Positions 46,050 through 56,244 are shown, counted from the stretch's first letter. The stretch: 64,000 bases of DNA from Pseudomonas sp. R4-35-07 (GCF_003852235.1 NZ_CP027732.1:372001-436000); one strand, 5' to 3'. Notes: generated by a model not told the origin, from the sequence alone. Numbers and translations are program-made.

Positions 46050-46505
46050 TTACTTGAAGCCGAGTTGGCGCCAGCCTTCATAGACCGCCACGGCGACGGT
46101 GTTCGACAGGTTCAGGCTGCGGCAGCCTTCGCGCATCGGCAAGCGCAGGCGATGGCCGTCGGGCAGGGCGTCGAGCACTTCGGCCGGCAGGCCCCGGCTC
46201 TCCGGGCCGAACAGAAACGCGTCGCCCTCGGCGAAGCTGGCATCATGAAACGGCCGCGAGCCCTTGGTGGTAAACGCGAACAAGCGCGGGTGGCCCAGGC
46301 TCTCCAGGCAGCTTGCCAGGTCGGCGTGGCGCTTGAGGGTGGCGTACTCGTGGTAATCCAGCCCGGCGCGGCGCAGGCGTTTATCGTCCATGTCGAAGCC
46401 CAGCGGCTCGATCAAATGCAGGTGGCAGCCACTGTTGGCGCACAGCCTGATAACGTTGCCGGTATTCGGCGGAATTTCTGGTTGAAAAAGGATGACGTGA
46501 AACAT
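46050..46505 (-). CDS. trmL: tRNA (cytidine(34)-2'-O)-methyltransferase TrmL
   Basis: A 151-residue SPOUT methyltransferase. It modifies the wobble base of tRNA-Leu. Motifs include PEIPPNTGNVIRLC (residues 9–22), LFGPESRGLP and the trefoil-knot MREGCRSLNLSNTVAVAVYE. The ATG at 46505 shares the four bases CATG with the start codon of the divergent gene at 46504. Confidence 0.94.
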   Translation of the reverse strand: MFHVILFQPEIPPNTGNVIRLCANSGCHLHLIEPLGFDMDDKRLRRAGLDYHEYATLKRHADLASCLESLGHPRLFAFTTKGSRPFHDASFAEGDAFLFGPESRGLPAEVLDALPDGHRLRLPMREGCRSLNLSNTVAVAVYEGWRQLGFK

Positions 46506-46944
46506 GCACGGCTCCGAAGGTAAAGATGCGCTGCATTCTACCCCCGAAGACGACCCGAGGCCGAAGCTATTGCCACGGGTGCTCGGCTCACTGGCGATTG
46601 TCGGCTTGATGATTGGCTTGATGATTGGTCGCTTGACCACTGCGGACCCGGTCGAGCTGCAACAGGTGGAAGCTGCGGCGGACGGTTTGGTGGTGTGGTT
46701 CAACAGCGAACCCAAGCTGCACGGCGAGCATATCGACGGCACCGTGGCGCTGCTGTTCGACGCACAGGGCAATGCCGCCAGTGGGCAACTCAAGGTCAAT
46801 GACAAGGATGTGAACTGGCGCGTGCGCAAGACCGACAGCGGCTTGCTGCTGAACCTGGTGGCGGCTCGGCCATTACGCGGGGAGTGGAAGGGCGAAGAGG
46901 TCGATGACCGCTGGCGGCTGGAGATCCATCTCCACGAGCAATAA
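46504..46944 (+). CDS. Small inner-membrane protein, function unknown
   Basis: A 146-residue protein with one membrane helix (VLGSLAIVGLMIGLMIGRL, about residues 26–44) and a periplasmic domain of about 100 residues (VWFNSEPKLHGEHIDGTVAL). No motif indicates a function. AAGGATG lies about nine bases before the ATG. It is conserved at this place in Pseudomonas, divergent from trmL with overlapping start codons. Confidence 0.75.
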   Translation: MHGSEGKDALHSTPEDDPRPKLLPRVLGSLAIVGLMIGLMIGRLTTADPVELQQVEAAADGLVVWFNSEPKLHGEHIDGTVALLFDAQGNAASGQLKVNDKDVNWRVRKTDSGLLLNLVAARPLRGEWKGEEVDDRWRLEIHLHEQ

Positions 46945-47060
46945 AAGAGGGAGTTCCCGGCCTGCCTGTACCAGGGCTCCCAAAACGGGGTGAAGCCTAG
47001 GGCTTCGGTGTTAAAGAGGGGATTCTCGGCCTGCCTGTACCAAGGTCCCCGAAACTGGGT
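46944..47060. repeat. Tandem direct repeat, 69-base period
   Basis: The segment AAAGAGGG ... CGGCCTGCCTGTACC starting at 46944 recurs at 47013, offset by 69 bases, with small differences (TTCCCGG vs TTCTCGG, CAAAACGGGG vs GAAACTGGG). It follows the stop codon of the preceding gene. Confidence 0.8.
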
Positions 47061-47130
47061 AATACAGGGGTTATTGCAGGGGGCGTGCCAGAGTTTGCAA
47101 TTGGCGCCATAAAAACTTGCAAGAAAGCGC

Positions 47131-47153
47131 AAAGCCCCGGAATTCGGGGCTTT
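47131..47153. terminator. Possible terminator hairpin
   Basis: AAAGCCCCG-GAATT-CGGGGCTTT is a perfect nine-base inverted repeat with only short flanking T or A runs. It could end transcription of the gene at 46504 or the leader region of ntrC's 3' side. Confidence 0.5.
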
Positions 47154-47275
47154 GGTGGTTTCAGCTTTGGAGAGTTTTTCAGTCGTAGCAATCTTTCGGG
47201 TGCCGGCTCCATGCCCGATGCCGGTTCATGGTGCATTGAATCAGTGCATGACTATGAGCCTTATGAAGATCCAAA

Positions 47276-47364
47276 TGTGGGAGGGGGCTTGCTCCCGATA
47301 GCGGTAGATCAGACACAGATGTTGTGACTGAACCACTGCTATCGGGAGCAAGCCCCCTCCCACA
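47276..47364. repeat. REPIN 5
   Basis: Inverted REP pair just beyond the ntrC 3' end. Confidence 0.95.
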
Positions 47365-47394
47365 TTGGATCTTCAGTGGATCAGAGAGCGGTGA

Positions 47395-48831
47395 TCAGCC
47401 CTCGTCACCTTCGTCGTCGTCACCGCCGTCGACCTTCATCCCCAGCTCCTTGATCTTGCGCGTCAGGGTATTACGCCCCCAACCCAGCAGCACGGCGGCA
47501 TCGCGACGGCGGCCAGCGGTGTGCTTCAGTGCGGTCTCGATCATGATCCGCTCGAACGCCGGCACGGCGCTGTCCAGCAGGTTCGACTGGCCGCGTGCAA
47601 GGGCCTGGTCGGCCCATTGGCGCAGTGCCTGTTCCCAGTTGGTGACTGGTGCCGAATCCTGCGGCAGGCTCAGCAGTTCCGGCGGCAGGTCGCTGATATG
47701 CACTTCGCGCCCAGAGGCCATCACCGTGATCCAGCGGCAAGTGTTCTCCAGCTGGCGTACGTTGCCGGGCCATGGCAGGTTCTTCAGGTATTCCTCGGTC
47801 TCGCTCTTGAGCAGTTTCGGCTCGACGGCCAGCTCCTGGGCGGCGCGGCTGAGGAAGTGACGGGCGAGGGTGGGAATGTCTTCGCGGCGGTCTGACATGC
47901 GCGGGATGTGGATGCGGATCACGTTGAGGCGATGGAACAAGTCCTCGCGGAATTTGCCGGCGTGTACCAGGGTTTCCAGGTTCTGGTGGGTCGCCGCGAT
48001 GATGCGTACATCCACCTTGACTGGCGTATGCCCGCCGACGCGATAGAACTCACCATCGGCCAGCACCCGCAGCAGGCGGGTCTGGGTATCGGCTGGCATG
48101 TCGCCGATTTCATCGAGGAACAGGGTGCCGCCGTCCGCTTGCTCAAAGCGCCCGCGCCGCAGGTTGGCCGCGCCGGTGAACGCGCCTTTTTCATGGCCGA
48201 ACAGCTCGGACTCCATCAAGTCTTTCGGGATAGCCGCCATATTCAACGCGATAAACGGCGACGCCGCCCGAGGGCTGTGACGGTGCAGCGCGTGGGCGAC
48301 CAGCTCTTTACCGGTACCCGACTCGCCGTTGATCAGCACGGTGATGTTGGAGTGGCTCAAGCGCCCGATGGCGCGAAACACTTCCTGCATCGCCGGCGCT
48401 TCGCCGATGATTTCCGGCGTGCGCGTCAGGGCCGGCGGGGCTTCCTGGTTCTGCTGTTCCTGGGCGTGCTGGTTGGCGCGCTTGACCAGCGCCACCGCCT
48501 CATCCACATCGAACGGCTTGGGCAGGTACTCGAAGGCGCCGCCCTGATACGACGCGACAGCGCTGTCCAGGTCCGAGTGCGCCGTCATGATGATCACCGG
48601 CAGGCGCGGATGCTGTTCGCGAATCCGCGCCAGCAGGTCCAGGCCGCTGGCGCCGGGCATGCGGATATCGGAGATGATCACATCCGGCTGCTGGCGAGCC
48701 AGGCGGCTCATTACACCGTCGGCGCTGTCGAAGCTCTGGGTGGTCATGCCTTCCTGTTGCAAGGCTTTCTCCAGGACCCAGCGGATAGAACGGTCGTCAT
48801 CGACGATCCAGACAGTTTCACTACGGCTCAT
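47395..48831 (-). CDS. ntrC: Nitrogen regulation response regulator NtrC
   Basis: A 478-residue sigma-54 activator. The receiver domain has acidic pocket VDDDRSIRW, phospho-acceptor Asp54 in SDIRMPG and Lys in LPKPFD. The AAA+ domain has Walker A GESGTGKE, the sigma-54-contacting GAFTGA, and Walker [13 protein letters not shown]-terminal Fis-type HTH ([20 protein letters not shown]) binds DNA. Phosphorylated NtrC activates nitrogen-limitation genes, plausibly glnA and gabP in this window. Its ATG overlaps ntrB by four bases. Confidence 0.97.
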   Translation of the reverse strand: MSRSETVWIVDDDRSIRWVLEKALQQEGMTTQSFDSADGVMSRLARQQPDVIISDIRMPGASGLDLLARIREQHPRLPVIIMTAHSDLDSAVASYQGGAFEYLPKPFDVDEAVALVKRANQHAQEQQNQEAPPALTRTPEIIGEAPAMQEVFRAIGRLSHSNITVLINGESGTGKELVAHALHRHSPRAASPFIALNMAAIPKDLMESELFGHEKGAFTGAANLRRGRFEQADGGTLFLDEIGDMPADTQTRLLRVLADGEFYRVGGHTPVKVDVRIIAATHQNLETLVHAGKFREDLFHRLNVIRIHIPRMSDRREDIPTLARHFLSRAAQELAVEPKLLKSETEEYLKNLPWPGNVRQLENTCRWITVMASGREVHISDLPPELLSLPQDSAPVTNWEQALRQWADQALARGQSNLLDSAVPAFERIMIETALKHTAGRRRDAAVLLGWGRNTLTRKIKELGMKVDGGDDDEGDEG

Positions 48832-49913
48832 GTCGTGGGGGCTCCTTGTTCCAATGGCAGGAAGATCGAGAACGTGGTGTGGCCGGGATGGCTCTCACAT
48901 TCGATCAGGCCCTGATGCTGGCTGATGATGTTCTGGGTAATGGCCAGGCCCAGCCCGGTACCGTCCGGGCGGCCACTGACCATGGGGAAGAAAATGGTTT
49001 CCTGCAGCTCCGCAGGAATGCCCGGGCCGTTGTCGATGATTTCGACCTTGGTCACCAGGCGATGGCGCACATGGCCAATGGTGAACTGGCGCAGGGCGCG
49101 GGTGCGCAGGCTGATGCGGCCCAGGCGCAACTCGTTCTGGCTGCTGATGGCCTGCATGGCGTTGCGCACGATATTGAGCACCGCCTGGATCATCTGCTCA
49201 CGGTCGATCAAGACATCGGGGATGCTGGGGTCGTAGTCGCGCACCAGGGTGATGCAGCCCTGGCTTTCGGCCTCGACCAGTTGGCAGACGCGCTCCAGCA
49301 CTTCGTGCACGTTGGTCATCGCCAGCGACGGCAGCTTGTTGGAGCCGAGCATGCGGTCCACCAGGTTGCGCAAGCGGTCGGCCTCTTCAATGATGACGTT
49401 GGTGTAGTCCTTGAGATGCTCCTCCGGCAGCTCGCGGGCCAGCAACTGTGCCGCGCCGCGAATGCCGCCCAGCGGGTTCTTGATCTCGTGGGCCAGGCCG
49501 CGTACCAGCATCTTGCTGGTTTCCTGCTTGGACAGCTGCGCCTCCTCCTTGGTGATGCGCAGCAGGCGATCGCGGGGGTGCACTTCGAGCAGCAGCAGGG
49601 TCGCGCCATTGCTCAGGATCGGCGTCACTGCGTAGTCGACGGTCAAGGTCTGGCCAGTGAGGGCGGTGAGCATCGCTTCACGCTTGGTGAACGGGTGTGC
49701 CTGCTCCACGGCCTGGCGCAACGAGCTCAGGGCTTCGGCCGACTCGGTGAACAATTCGCTGATGAACTGCCCATGGCTGCGCTGGCCGCTGATAGCCAGG
49801 AGCATCTCCGCCGCCGGGTTCATGTACTCAAGACGCAGGTCGGCGTTGAGCAGGATGGTCGCAGTGGTCAGGTTGTCGAGTAACAAACGGTGCAGTGCAT
49901 CACTGATGGTCAT
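48828..49913 (-). CDS. ntrB: Nitrogen regulation sensor kinase NtrB
   Basis: A 361-residue soluble histidine kinase. An N-terminal PAS domain (about residues 10–115) is followed by the H-box GLAHEIKNPLGGI (phosphorylated His about residue 140) and ATP-binding boxes IIDNGPGIP and GTGLGLAI. It phosphorylates or dephosphorylates NtrC under PII control. It overlaps ntrC by ATGA at 48828–48831, and a predicted NtrC site lies 200 bases upstream, suggesting autoregulation. Confidence 0.96.
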   Translation of the reverse strand: MTISDALHRLLLDNLTTATILLNADLRLEYMNPAAEMLLAISGQRSHGQFISELFTESAEALSSLRQAVEQAHPFTKREAMLTALTGQTLTVDYAVTPILSNGATLLLLEVHPRDRLLRITKEEAQLSKQETSKMLVRGLAHEIKNPLGGIRGAAQLLARELPEEHLKDYTNVIIEEADRLRNLVDRMLGSNKLPSLAMTNVHEVLERVCQLVEAESQGCITLVRDYDPSIPDVLIDREQMIQAVLNIVRNAMQAISSQNELRLGRISLRTRALRQFTIGHVRHRLVTKVEIIDNGPGIPAELQETIFFPMVSGRPDGTGLGLAITQNIISQHQGLIECESHPGHTTFSIFLPLEQGAPTT

Positions 49914-50173
49914 CAGGACCTCTTTTGGAGCAAGGCGCAGGCTTGAGGCACACGCTGATACAAGGAAAATGCAAAAACCAAACCAAGGCTCCGAAAAGAA
50001 GCGTTAAAGCCCTGAAATAAGGGGTTCAGGCGCGAAACTGTGGCGTTCCGCCAGCTTGTTCGGGAATAATCGAACCAAAATGGGCTGGATCGCTGGGATG
50101 GGTGCAACCTATCGCACCAATATAGTGCGCTTTGAGAAAGTCTGTTCAGGAAGCTGAATGCACCCAAATCCAA
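49914..50173. other. Control region upstream of ntrB
   Basis: No gene supported. It contains the ntrBC leader and the NtrC-like palindrome at 50113–50129. The rest shows no other recognisable element. Confidence 0.45.
50113..50129. promoter_or_regulatory. NtrC binding site before ntrB
   Basis: On the minus strand CGCACTATATTGGTGCG, differing from the classical NtrC site TGCACTATATTGGTGCA only at its two outermost bases. It lies 200 bases upstream of ntrB, as expected for an NtrC operator. Confidence 0.7.
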
Positions 50174-50263
50174 TGTGGGAGGGGGCTTGCTCCCGATAGC
50201 GATGTATCAGCTGTTAAATATGCTGACTGACACTCTGCTATCGGGAGCAAGCCCCCTCCCACA
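50174..50263. repeat. REPIN 6
   Basis: Inverted REP pair between the ntrB control region and the 3' end of the chorismate mutase gene. Confidence 0.95.
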
Positions 50264-50285
50264 GTTTTGACTGGGTTTGCACGCG

Positions 50286-50822
50286 TTAACCTTTGTAAAC
50301 GCACAGCTCGGCGGTGGCGCGGATCATTGCCAGTTGGCGCAGCGGGTCATTGAGTGGCTCATGCACCGCCTCGGCAAGCCATTGGGGGCATTGAGGATCT
50401 GTGCGCAGGGGTGTGAAGTCGGCCAACTGCTGCAGCAGGCGTTTTTGCAGCTCATCCAATCGTGGGCGAATCTGCTTGATCAGGTCCGGACGCGGATCGT
50501 CGGGGGCCTTGCCCTGGAATTGCCAGTCGGACAAATGGGTGTACTGCACCAGTTTGTTTGCCTCGATCTGCGCCGCGAAGAATTGCTCGGTAGAGGCGGG
50601 GTCCAGTTTGTAGCTCGGCGCTTGGGCGACGACGCTGGCAATCACTTCCTGCTCGCGCTTTTTATCTTCCACGGGTTTATGGCTGTCCCATTTGCTCAAG
50701 GCCACCTGGTCGGCGATCTCCAGGCGTTCGGCGATGCTGTTGAGCAGCGGCTCGAGGGTGGGCGGGGCGGCGCAAGCACCGGCACTGACGAACAGCAGAG
50801 CGAACACAAGTCTATGTTTCAA
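50286..50822 (-). CDS. aroQ: Periplasmic chorismate mutase (*AroQ type)
   Basis: A 178-residue protein with signal peptide (LVFALLFVSAGACA) and an AroQ helical domain. Active-site-like residues occur in LLNSIAERLEIADQVALSKW (about residues 27–46, Arg and Lys), the PVEDKKREQEV segment, and a downstream Gln/Lys helix. It converts chorismate to prephenate outside the cytoplasm; the purpose of such exported mutases is unclear. Cysteines near the C-terminus (CPQW, LCVYKG) may form a disulfide. A REPIN lies on each side of the gene. Confidence 0.82.
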   Translation of the reverse strand: MKHRLVFALLFVSAGACAAPPTLEPLLNSIAERLEIADQVALSKWDSHKPVEDKKREQEVIASVVAQAPSYKLDPASTEQFFAAQIEANKLVQYTHLSDWQFQGKAPDDPRPDLIKQIRPRLDELQKRLLQQLADFTPLRTDPQCPQWLAEAVHEPLNDPLRQLAMIRATAELCVYKG

Positions 50823-50833
50823 CGCAGATCTCC

Positions 50834-50922
50834 TGTGGGAGGGGGCTTGCTCCCGATGACGGTGTGCCAGTCATACCTATACTGCCTGACACTCTGCCAT
50901 CGGGGGCAAGCCCCCTCCCACA
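50834..50922. repeat. REPIN 7
   Basis: Inverted REP pair beginning 12 bases upstream of the chorismate mutase start codon, so it lies in that gene's leader or promoter region. Confidence 0.95.
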
Positions 50923-50965
50923 TTTTTTATTGGGTTTGAACATGTAAAGCAGCGTAATTCCCAAG

Positions 50966-50996
50966 CAAAAAAAGACCTCCCGAAGGAGGCCTTTTT
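50966..50996 (-). terminator. Terminator of glnA
   Basis: On the minus strand GGCCTCCTTCGGGAGGTC followed by a run of T. Stem of seven GC-rich pairs with TTCG-type loop, 32 bases after the glnA stop codon. Confidence 0.85.
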
Positions 50997-51027
50997 CAAT
51001 CACGCTACGTCAAGCAGCGCTACCGGA

Positions 51028-52434
51028 TCAGCAGCTGTAGTACAGCTCGTATTCCAGTGGGTGTACGAAGGTACGAACCTTGATTTCTTCTTCGCTTTTC
51101 AGCTCGATGTAGGCATCGATGAAGTCGTCGCTGAACACGCCGCCTTTGGTCAGGAACGCACGGCCCTTGTCCAGCTCTTCCAGGGCTTCTTTCAGGCTGC
51201 CGCACACTTGTGGAATCTCTTTGGCCTCTTCAGGCGGCAGGTCGTACAAGTTTTTGTCGGCGGCGTCGCCAGGGTGGATCTTGTTCTGGATGCCGTCCAG
51301 GCCAGCCATGACCAGGGCTGCGAAAGCCAGGTATGGGTTGGCCGCCGGGTCCGGGAAGCGGGCTTCGATACGACGAGCGCGCGGGCTGGACACGTAAGGG
51401 ATACGGATAGAAGCGGAACGGTTACGGGCCGAGTAGGCCAGCATCACCGGCGCTTCGAAGCCTGGGACCAGACGCTTGTAGGAGTTGGTCGACGGGTTGG
51501 TGAAGCCGTTCAGGGCCTTACCGTGCTTGATGATACCGCCGATGAAGTACAGGGCGGTGTCGGACAGGCCGGCATAACCTTCGCCGGCGAAGGTGTTCTT
51601 GCCTTCTTTGGCGATGGACAAGTGAACGTGCATACCCGAACCGTTATCGCCGTACAGCGGCTTAGGCATGAAGGTAGCGGTACGGCCGTAGGCATCAGCC
51701 ACGTTGTGTACGCAGTACTTCAGGGTCTGGACTTCGTCAGCCTTGGCGACCAGGGTGTTGAACTTCACACCGATTTCGTTCTGGCCGGCAGTCGCCACTT
51801 CGTGGTGGTGAACTTCGATGACCAGGCCCATTTCTTCCATGGCGTTGCACATGGAGGTACGGATTTCGTGGTCGTGGTCGAACGGCGGAACAGGGAAGTA
51901 GCCACCTTTGATGCCTGGGCGGTGGCCTTTGTTGCCGCCTTCCACGTCCTGGTCGGACATCCACGAACCTTGTTCGGAGTAGATCTTGAACATGGAGCCG
52001 GAGATGTCGGACTTGAACTTGACCGAATCGAAGATGAAGAATTCTGGCTCTGGGCCTACGAATACGGTGTCGCCGATACCGGTCGACTTCAGGTATTCCT
52101 CGGCACGCTTGGCGATCGCACGTGGGTCGCGGTCGTAGCCTTGCATGGTCGAAGGCTCGATCACGTCGCAGACGATGATCAGGGTTGGGTCTTCGGTGAA
52201 CGGGTCGAGGACGGCAGTGCTGTCGTCCGGCATCAGGATCATGTCGGAGGCTTCGATGCCTTTCCAGCCAGCGATGGAGGAACCGTCGAACATCTTGCCT
52301 TCTTCGAAGAAAGCATCATCCAGCGCGTCGCGAGCCGGCATGGTCACGTGGTGCTGAGTACCTTTGGTGTCCGTGAAGCGCAGATCAATCCATTTAACGT
52401 CATGATCTTTGATGAGTTGAACCGACTTCGACAT
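51028..52434 (-). CDS. glnA: Glutamine synthetase, type I
   Basis: A 468-residue enzyme making glutamine from glutamate and ammonium with ATP. It shows [13 protein letters not shown], the metal and glutamate site GSGMHVHLS, and the adenylylation Tyr in [10 protein letters not shown] (about residue 397), which marks the GSI-beta form controlled by GlnE. The ATG at 52434 gives the family length; GGAGGAC lies just upstream. A sigma-54 promoter and NtrC-like sites precede it. Confidence 0.98.
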   Translation of the reverse strand: MSKSVQLIKDHDVKWIDLRFTDTKGTQHHVTMPARDALDDAFFEEGKMFDGSSIAGWKGIEASDMILMPDDSTAVLDPFTEDPTLIIVCDVIEPSTMQGYDRDPRAIAKRAEEYLKSTGIGDTVFVGPEPEFFIFDSVKFKSDISGSMFKIYSEQGSWMSDQDVEGGNKGHRPGIKGGYFPVPPFDHDHEIRTSMCNAMEEMGLVIEVHHHEVATAGQNEIGVKFNTLVAKADEVQTLKYCVHNVADAYGRTATFMPKPLYGDNGSGMHVHLSIAKEGKNTFAGEGYAGLSDTALYFIGGIIKHGKALNGFTNPSTNSYKRLVPGFEAPVMLAYSARNRSASIRIPYVSSPRARRIEARFPDPAANPYLAFAALVMAGLDGIQNKIHPGDAADKNLYDLPPEEAKEIPQVCGSLKEALEELDKGRAFLTKGGVFSDDFIDAYIELKSEEEIKVRTFVHPLEYELYYSC

Positions 52435-52536
52435 GGTGTCCTCCGGGTGGCTTCGGGCTAGGGTAGTGGAGTTAGCCCTTAGAATTTGGGTGATGCCGGC
52501 GCGGATACTCCGCCAAGGCAACCTGCCTCACAAGAG

Positions 52537-52552
52537 AGCAAATTGCATGCCA
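52537..52552 (-). promoter_or_regulatory. Sigma-54 promoter of glnA
   Basis: Minus strand TGGCAT-GCAAT-TTGCT, matching TGGCAC-N5-TTGCA with correct spacing. Transcription would start near 52525, giving a leader of about 90 bases. Confidence 0.72.
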
Positions 52553-52553
52553 G

Positions 52554-52672
52554 TGCGCCAACATGGTCTTTTTGCGTCAAAATGGCCCCTATAACGGTGC
52601 AATCGGCCAAAGCGCGGCAAATAGCGCACTGCAATGTAGCGCTAACGGGCGAAAATGACCCGTTTTGGTGCG
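52554..52672 (-). promoter_or_regulatory. Possible NtrC sites upstream of glnA
   Basis: Two partial matches to TGCACCA-N3-TGGTGCA: TGCGCCA-ACA-TGGTCTT (52554–52570), very close to the promoter, and TGACCCG-TTT-TGGTGCG (52656–52672), about 105–135 bases upstream of it, the usual enhancer distance. Neither is perfect. Confidence 0.45.
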
Positions 52673-52698
52673 CAGCGAATGCGCTGCATATTAACTGG

Positions 52699-52726
52699 TT
52701 AAACCTTGAGCGATTTCCGCTATAAT
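52699..52726 (+). promoter_or_regulatory. Possible sigma-70 promoter of thiI
   Basis: A perfect TATAAT at 52721–52726 with weak TTAAAC at 52699–52704 and 16-base spacing, 43 bases upstream of thiI. Confidence 0.45.
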
Positions 52727-52768
52727 CCGCGCCCCCCTTTTTCAGCAGGCCCGGCGCGCGCTGTTTCC

Positions 52769-54223
52769 ATGAAATTAATCGTTAAAGTCTTCCCCGAGAT
52801 CACCATCAAGAGCCGACCGGTACGGACGCGTTTCATCCGTCAGTTGGCCAAGAACATCCGTGCCGTGCTCCGTGACCTGGACCCGGCTGTGGTGGTGAAT
52901 GGCGTGTGGGACAACCTCGAGCTGGAAACCCGCCTGACCGACGCCAAAGCCTTGAAGGACATGACCGAGCGCCTGAGCTGCATGCCGGGTATCGCGCATT
53001 TCCTGCAGGTGGATGAGTACCCGCTGGGCGACTTCGACGACATCACCGAGAAGTGCAAACAGCACTTCGGTGACGCGCTGGCCGGCAAGATTTTTTCGGT
53101 GCGCTGCAAGCGTGCCGGCAAGCATCCGTTCAGCTCCATGGATGTGGAAAAATACGTCGGCAGCAAGCTGCGTCGCGAGTGCGGCGCCGCCGGAATTTCC
53201 CTGAAAGCACCGCAAATTGAAGTGCGCATGGAAATTCGCGACAAACGGTTGTTCGTGATCCACAGCCAGCACAACAGCATCGGCGGCTACCCGCTGGGCG
53301 CCCTGGAACAGACCCTGGTATTGATGTCCGGCGGTTTCGATTCGACGGTGGCGGCCTACCAGATCATGCGTCGCGGCCTGATGAGCCACTTCTGCTTCTT
53401 CAACCTGGGCGGGCGTGCACACGAATTGGGCGTGATGGAAGTCGCGCACTTTATCTGGAAGAAGTACGGCAGCTCTCAACGCGTGCTATTTGTGAGCGTA
53501 CCGTTTGAGGAAGTGCTGGGCGAAATTCTCGGCAAAGTCGATAACGGTCATATGGGCGTCGTATTGAAGCGTATGATGTTGCGCGCGGCGTCCCGGATTG
53601 CCGATCGGTTGCAGATCGACGCGCTGGTGACCGGCGAAGCGATCTCCCAGGTATCCAGCCAGACGCTGCCAAACCTGTCGATCATCGACTGCGTCACCGA
53701 GAAACTGGTGTTGCGCCCGCTGATCGCCAGCCACAAGCAGGACATCATCGATCAGGCAGAGCAGATCGGCACCGCCGACTTTGCCAAGCATATGCCTGAG
53801 TATTGCGGGGTCATCTCGGTGAACCCCAAGACCCACGCCAAGCGCAACCGCGTGGAGTATGAAGAACAACAGTTCGACATGGCGATTCTGGAGCGAGCGC
53901 TCGAGAACGCCAAACTGGTCCCGATCGATCGCGTCATCGACGAGCTGGGCCAGGATGTGCAGATCGAAGAAGTCAGTGAAGCTCTGGCCGGCCAGATCAT
54001 CGTCGACATCCGTCACCCGGATGCCGCCGAAGATGAGCCGCTGGAAATTCCTGGCATCGACGTACAAACGCTGCCGTTTTATGCATTGAACGCGCGTTTC
54101 AAGGAACTGGATGACAGCCGTCAGTACCTGCTGTATTGCGACAAAGGCGTGATGAGTCGCCTGCATGCCCACCATTTGCTCAGTGAGGGGCATGCCAATG
54201 TGCGCGTTTATCGACCGAGCTAA
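52769..54223 (+). CDS. thiI: tRNA 4-thiouridine synthase / sulfurtransferase ThiI
   Basis: A 484-residue enzyme that thiolates U8 of tRNA and supplies sulfur for thiamine thiazole. It has an N-terminal ferredoxin-like/THUMP region (about 1–165), the PP-loop [11 protein letters not shown] (about residues 185–195), and a C-terminal rhodanese domain with the persulfide Cys in [11 protein letters not shown] (about residue 456). The start at 52769 matches the family ([11 protein letters not shown]); an upstream extension does not. Confidence 0.96.
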   Translation: MKLIVKVFPEITIKSRPVRTRFIRQLAKNIRAVLRDLDPAVVVNGVWDNLELETRLTDAKALKDMTERLSCMPGIAHFLQVDEYPLGDFDDITEKCKQHFGDALAGKIFSVRCKRAGKHPFSSMDVEKYVGSKLRRECGAAGISLKAPQIEVRMEIRDKRLFVIHSQHNSIGGYPLGALEQTLVLMSGGFDSTVAAYQIMRRGLMSHFCFFNLGGRAHELGVMEVAHFIWKKYGSSQRVLFVSVPFEEVLGEILGKVDNGHMGVVLKRMMLRAASRIADRLQIDALVTGEAISQVSSQTLPNLSIIDCVTEKLVLRPLIASHKQDIIDQAEQIGTADFAKHMPEYCGVISVNPKTHAKRNRVEYEEQQFDMAILERALENAKLVPIDRVIDELGQDVQIEEVSEALAGQIIVDIRHPDAAEDEPLEIPGIDVQTLPFYALNARFKELDDSRQYLLYCDKGVMSRLHAHHLLSEGHANVRVYRPS

Positions 54224-54362
54224 GAGCCCGGGGCTGTTTGCCTGTGGCCTGCGTCACCGGCCCCCCGACTCTGCCGTCAAGCTGTAACGGCAAGGCCTGA
54301 CTCTACTGTAAATCGCTGCCACGACCTGTCAGCACACCGAATCCTCTGATCGAGATACACAA

Positions 54363-56183
54363 GTGATCGAAAATCTACGTAACATCGCCATCATTGCTCA
54401 CGTTGACCATGGTAAAACCACCCTGGTAGACAAACTCTTGCGTCAATCCGGCACCCTGGAGCGCAACGAGCTCAACGACGAGCGCGTGATGGACTCCAAC
54501 GACCAGGAAAAAGAGCGCGGTATTACCATCCTGGCAAAAAACACCGCTATCAACTGGAACGGCTACCACATCAACATCGTGGACACCCCGGGCCACGCCG
54601 ACTTCGGCGGCGAAGTAGAACGCGTAATGTCGATGGTTGACTCCGTTCTGCTGCTGGTTGACGCTCAAGACGGCCCTATGCCGCAAACCCGTTTCGTGAC
54701 CAAGAAGGCTTTCGAAGCCGGCCTGCGTCCGATCGTGTGCATCAACAAGGTTGACCGTCCAGGTGCGCGTCCGGACTGGGTTCTGGACCAGATCTTCGAC
54801 CTGTTCGACAACCTGGGTGCCACCGAAGAGCAGCTTGATTTCCAAGTGATCTACGCCTCGGCCCTGAACGGTATTGCCGGTCTGGAACACACCGCCATGG
54901 CGGAAGACATGACCCCGCTGTACCAGGCCATCGTTGACCACGTTCCACCACCGAAGGTTGACCGTGAAGGCCCGTTCCAGATGCAAATCTCGGCACTGGA
55001 CTACAACAGCTTCCTGGGTGTTATCGGCGTTGGCCGTATCGCCCGTGGCAGCGTCAAGCCGAACACCCCGGTTGTCGCGATCGGCGCCGACGGCAAGAAG
55101 CGTAACGGCCGTATCCTGAAGCTGATGGGCCACCACGGCCTGCACCGTATCGACGTTGAAGAAGCCTTCGCCGGCGACATCGTGTGCGTCAGCGGCATGG
55201 ACTCGCTGTTCATCTCCGACACCCTGTGCCAGCCAGACACCGTCGAGGCGATGAAGCCTCTGACTGTTGACGAGCCAACCGTTTCCATGACCTTCCAGGT
55301 CAATGACTCGCCGTTCTGCGGTAAAGAAGGCAAGTTCGTGACCTCCCGTAACATCAAGGAGCGTCTGGACAAAGAGCTGCTGTACAACGTTGCTCTGCGC
55401 GTTGAAGAAGGCGACTCGGCTGACAAGTTTAAGGTCTCCGGCCGTGGTGAGCTGCACCTCTCGGTACTGATCGAAACCATGCGTCGCGAAGGCTTCGAAA
55501 TGGGTGTTGGTCGTCCGGAAGTGATCATCCGTACCGTTGACGGCGTGAAGCAGGAACCGTTCGAAAACGTCACCATCGACACCCCGGAAGAATCCCAGGG
55601 CAAGGTGATGGAAGAGATGGGCCTGCGTAAGGGCGACCTGACCAACATGGTGCCGGATGGCAAAGGCCGTGTGCGTCTGGAATACAACATCCCTGCTCGC
55701 GGTCTGATCGGTTTCCGTAACCAGTTCCTGACCCTGACCAACGGTGCTGGCATCCTGACCTCGATCTTCGATCGCTACGACACCATGAAGTCCGGCGACA
55801 TGTCCGGCCGTCAGAACGGTGTTCTGGTGTCGGTTGAAACCGGCAAGGCGCTGACCTACTCCCTGGAAACCCTCCAGGCGCGTGGCAAGCTGTTCGTTGA
55901 ACACGGTCAAGAGATCTACAACGGCCAGATCGTTGGTCTGAACAGCCGTGACAACGACATGGGCGTCAACCCAACCAAAGGCAAGAAGCTCGACAACATG
56001 CGTGCTTCGGGTAAAGACGAAACCATCGCTCTGGTTCCACCTGTTCGCTTCACCCTGGAACAGGCCCTGGAATTCATCCAGGACGACGAGCTGTGCGAAG
56101 TCACGCCTAAGTCGATCCGCCTGCGTAAGAAGATCCTGGACGAAGGCGAGCGTACCCGCGCTGCCAAGAAAGCCAAGAACTGA
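54363..56183 (+). CDS. typA: Translational GTPase TypA/BipA
   Basis: A 606-residue ribosome-associated GTPase. G motifs are complete: [23 protein letters not shown] and NKVDR. EF-G-like domains III and V and the TypA-specific C-terminal domain ([15 protein letters not shown]) follow. It supports ribosome assembly and stress or low-temperature growth. The start is GTG at 54363, followed directly by the conserved [10 protein letters not shown]. Confidence 0.97.
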   Translation: MIENLRNIAIIAHVDHGKTTLVDKLLRQSGTLERNELNDERVMDSNDQEKERGITILAKNTAINWNGYHINIVDTPGHADFGGEVERVMSMVDSVLLLVDAQDGPMPQTRFVTKKAFEAGLRPIVCINKVDRPGARPDWVLDQIFDLFDNLGATEEQLDFQVIYASALNGIAGLEHTAMAEDMTPLYQAIVDHVPPPKVDREGPFQMQISALDYNSFLGVIGVGRIARGSVKPNTPVVAIGADGKKRNGRILKLMGHHGLHRIDVEEAFAGDIVCVSGMDSLFISDTLCQPDTVEAMKPLTVDEPTVSMTFQVNDSPFCGKEGKFVTSRNIKERLDKELLYNVALRVEEGDSADKFKVSGRGELHLSVLIETMRREGFEMGVGRPEVIIRTVDGVKQEPFENVTIDTPEESQGKVMEEMGLRKGDLTNMVPDGKGRVRLEYNIPARGLIGFRNQFLTLTNGAGILTSIFDRYDTMKSGDMSGRQNGVLVSVETGKALTYSLETLQARGKLFVEHGQEIYNGQIVGLNSRDNDMGVNPTKGKKLDNMRASGKDETIALVPPVRFTLEQALEFIQDDELCEVTPKSIRLRKKILDEGERTRAAKKAKN

Positions 56184-56201
56184 GTTAACTCAGGCTGAAT
56201 G

Positions 56202-56240
56202 AAAAACGCCCCCGGTCGAAAGGCCGGGGGCGTTTTTTTA
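56202..56240 (+). terminator. Terminator of typA
   Basis: AACGCCCCCGG-TCGAAA-GGCCGGGGGCGTT followed by T run, 19 bases after the typA stop codon. A strong, nearly perfect stem. Confidence 0.9.
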
Positions 56241-56244
56241 TGTC

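Noticed and set aside
46506..47132. N-terminal extension of TrmL to 47132
   Set aside because: The extension is low-complexity, crosses the opposite gene and a direct repeat, and the family starts at MFHVILFQPE.
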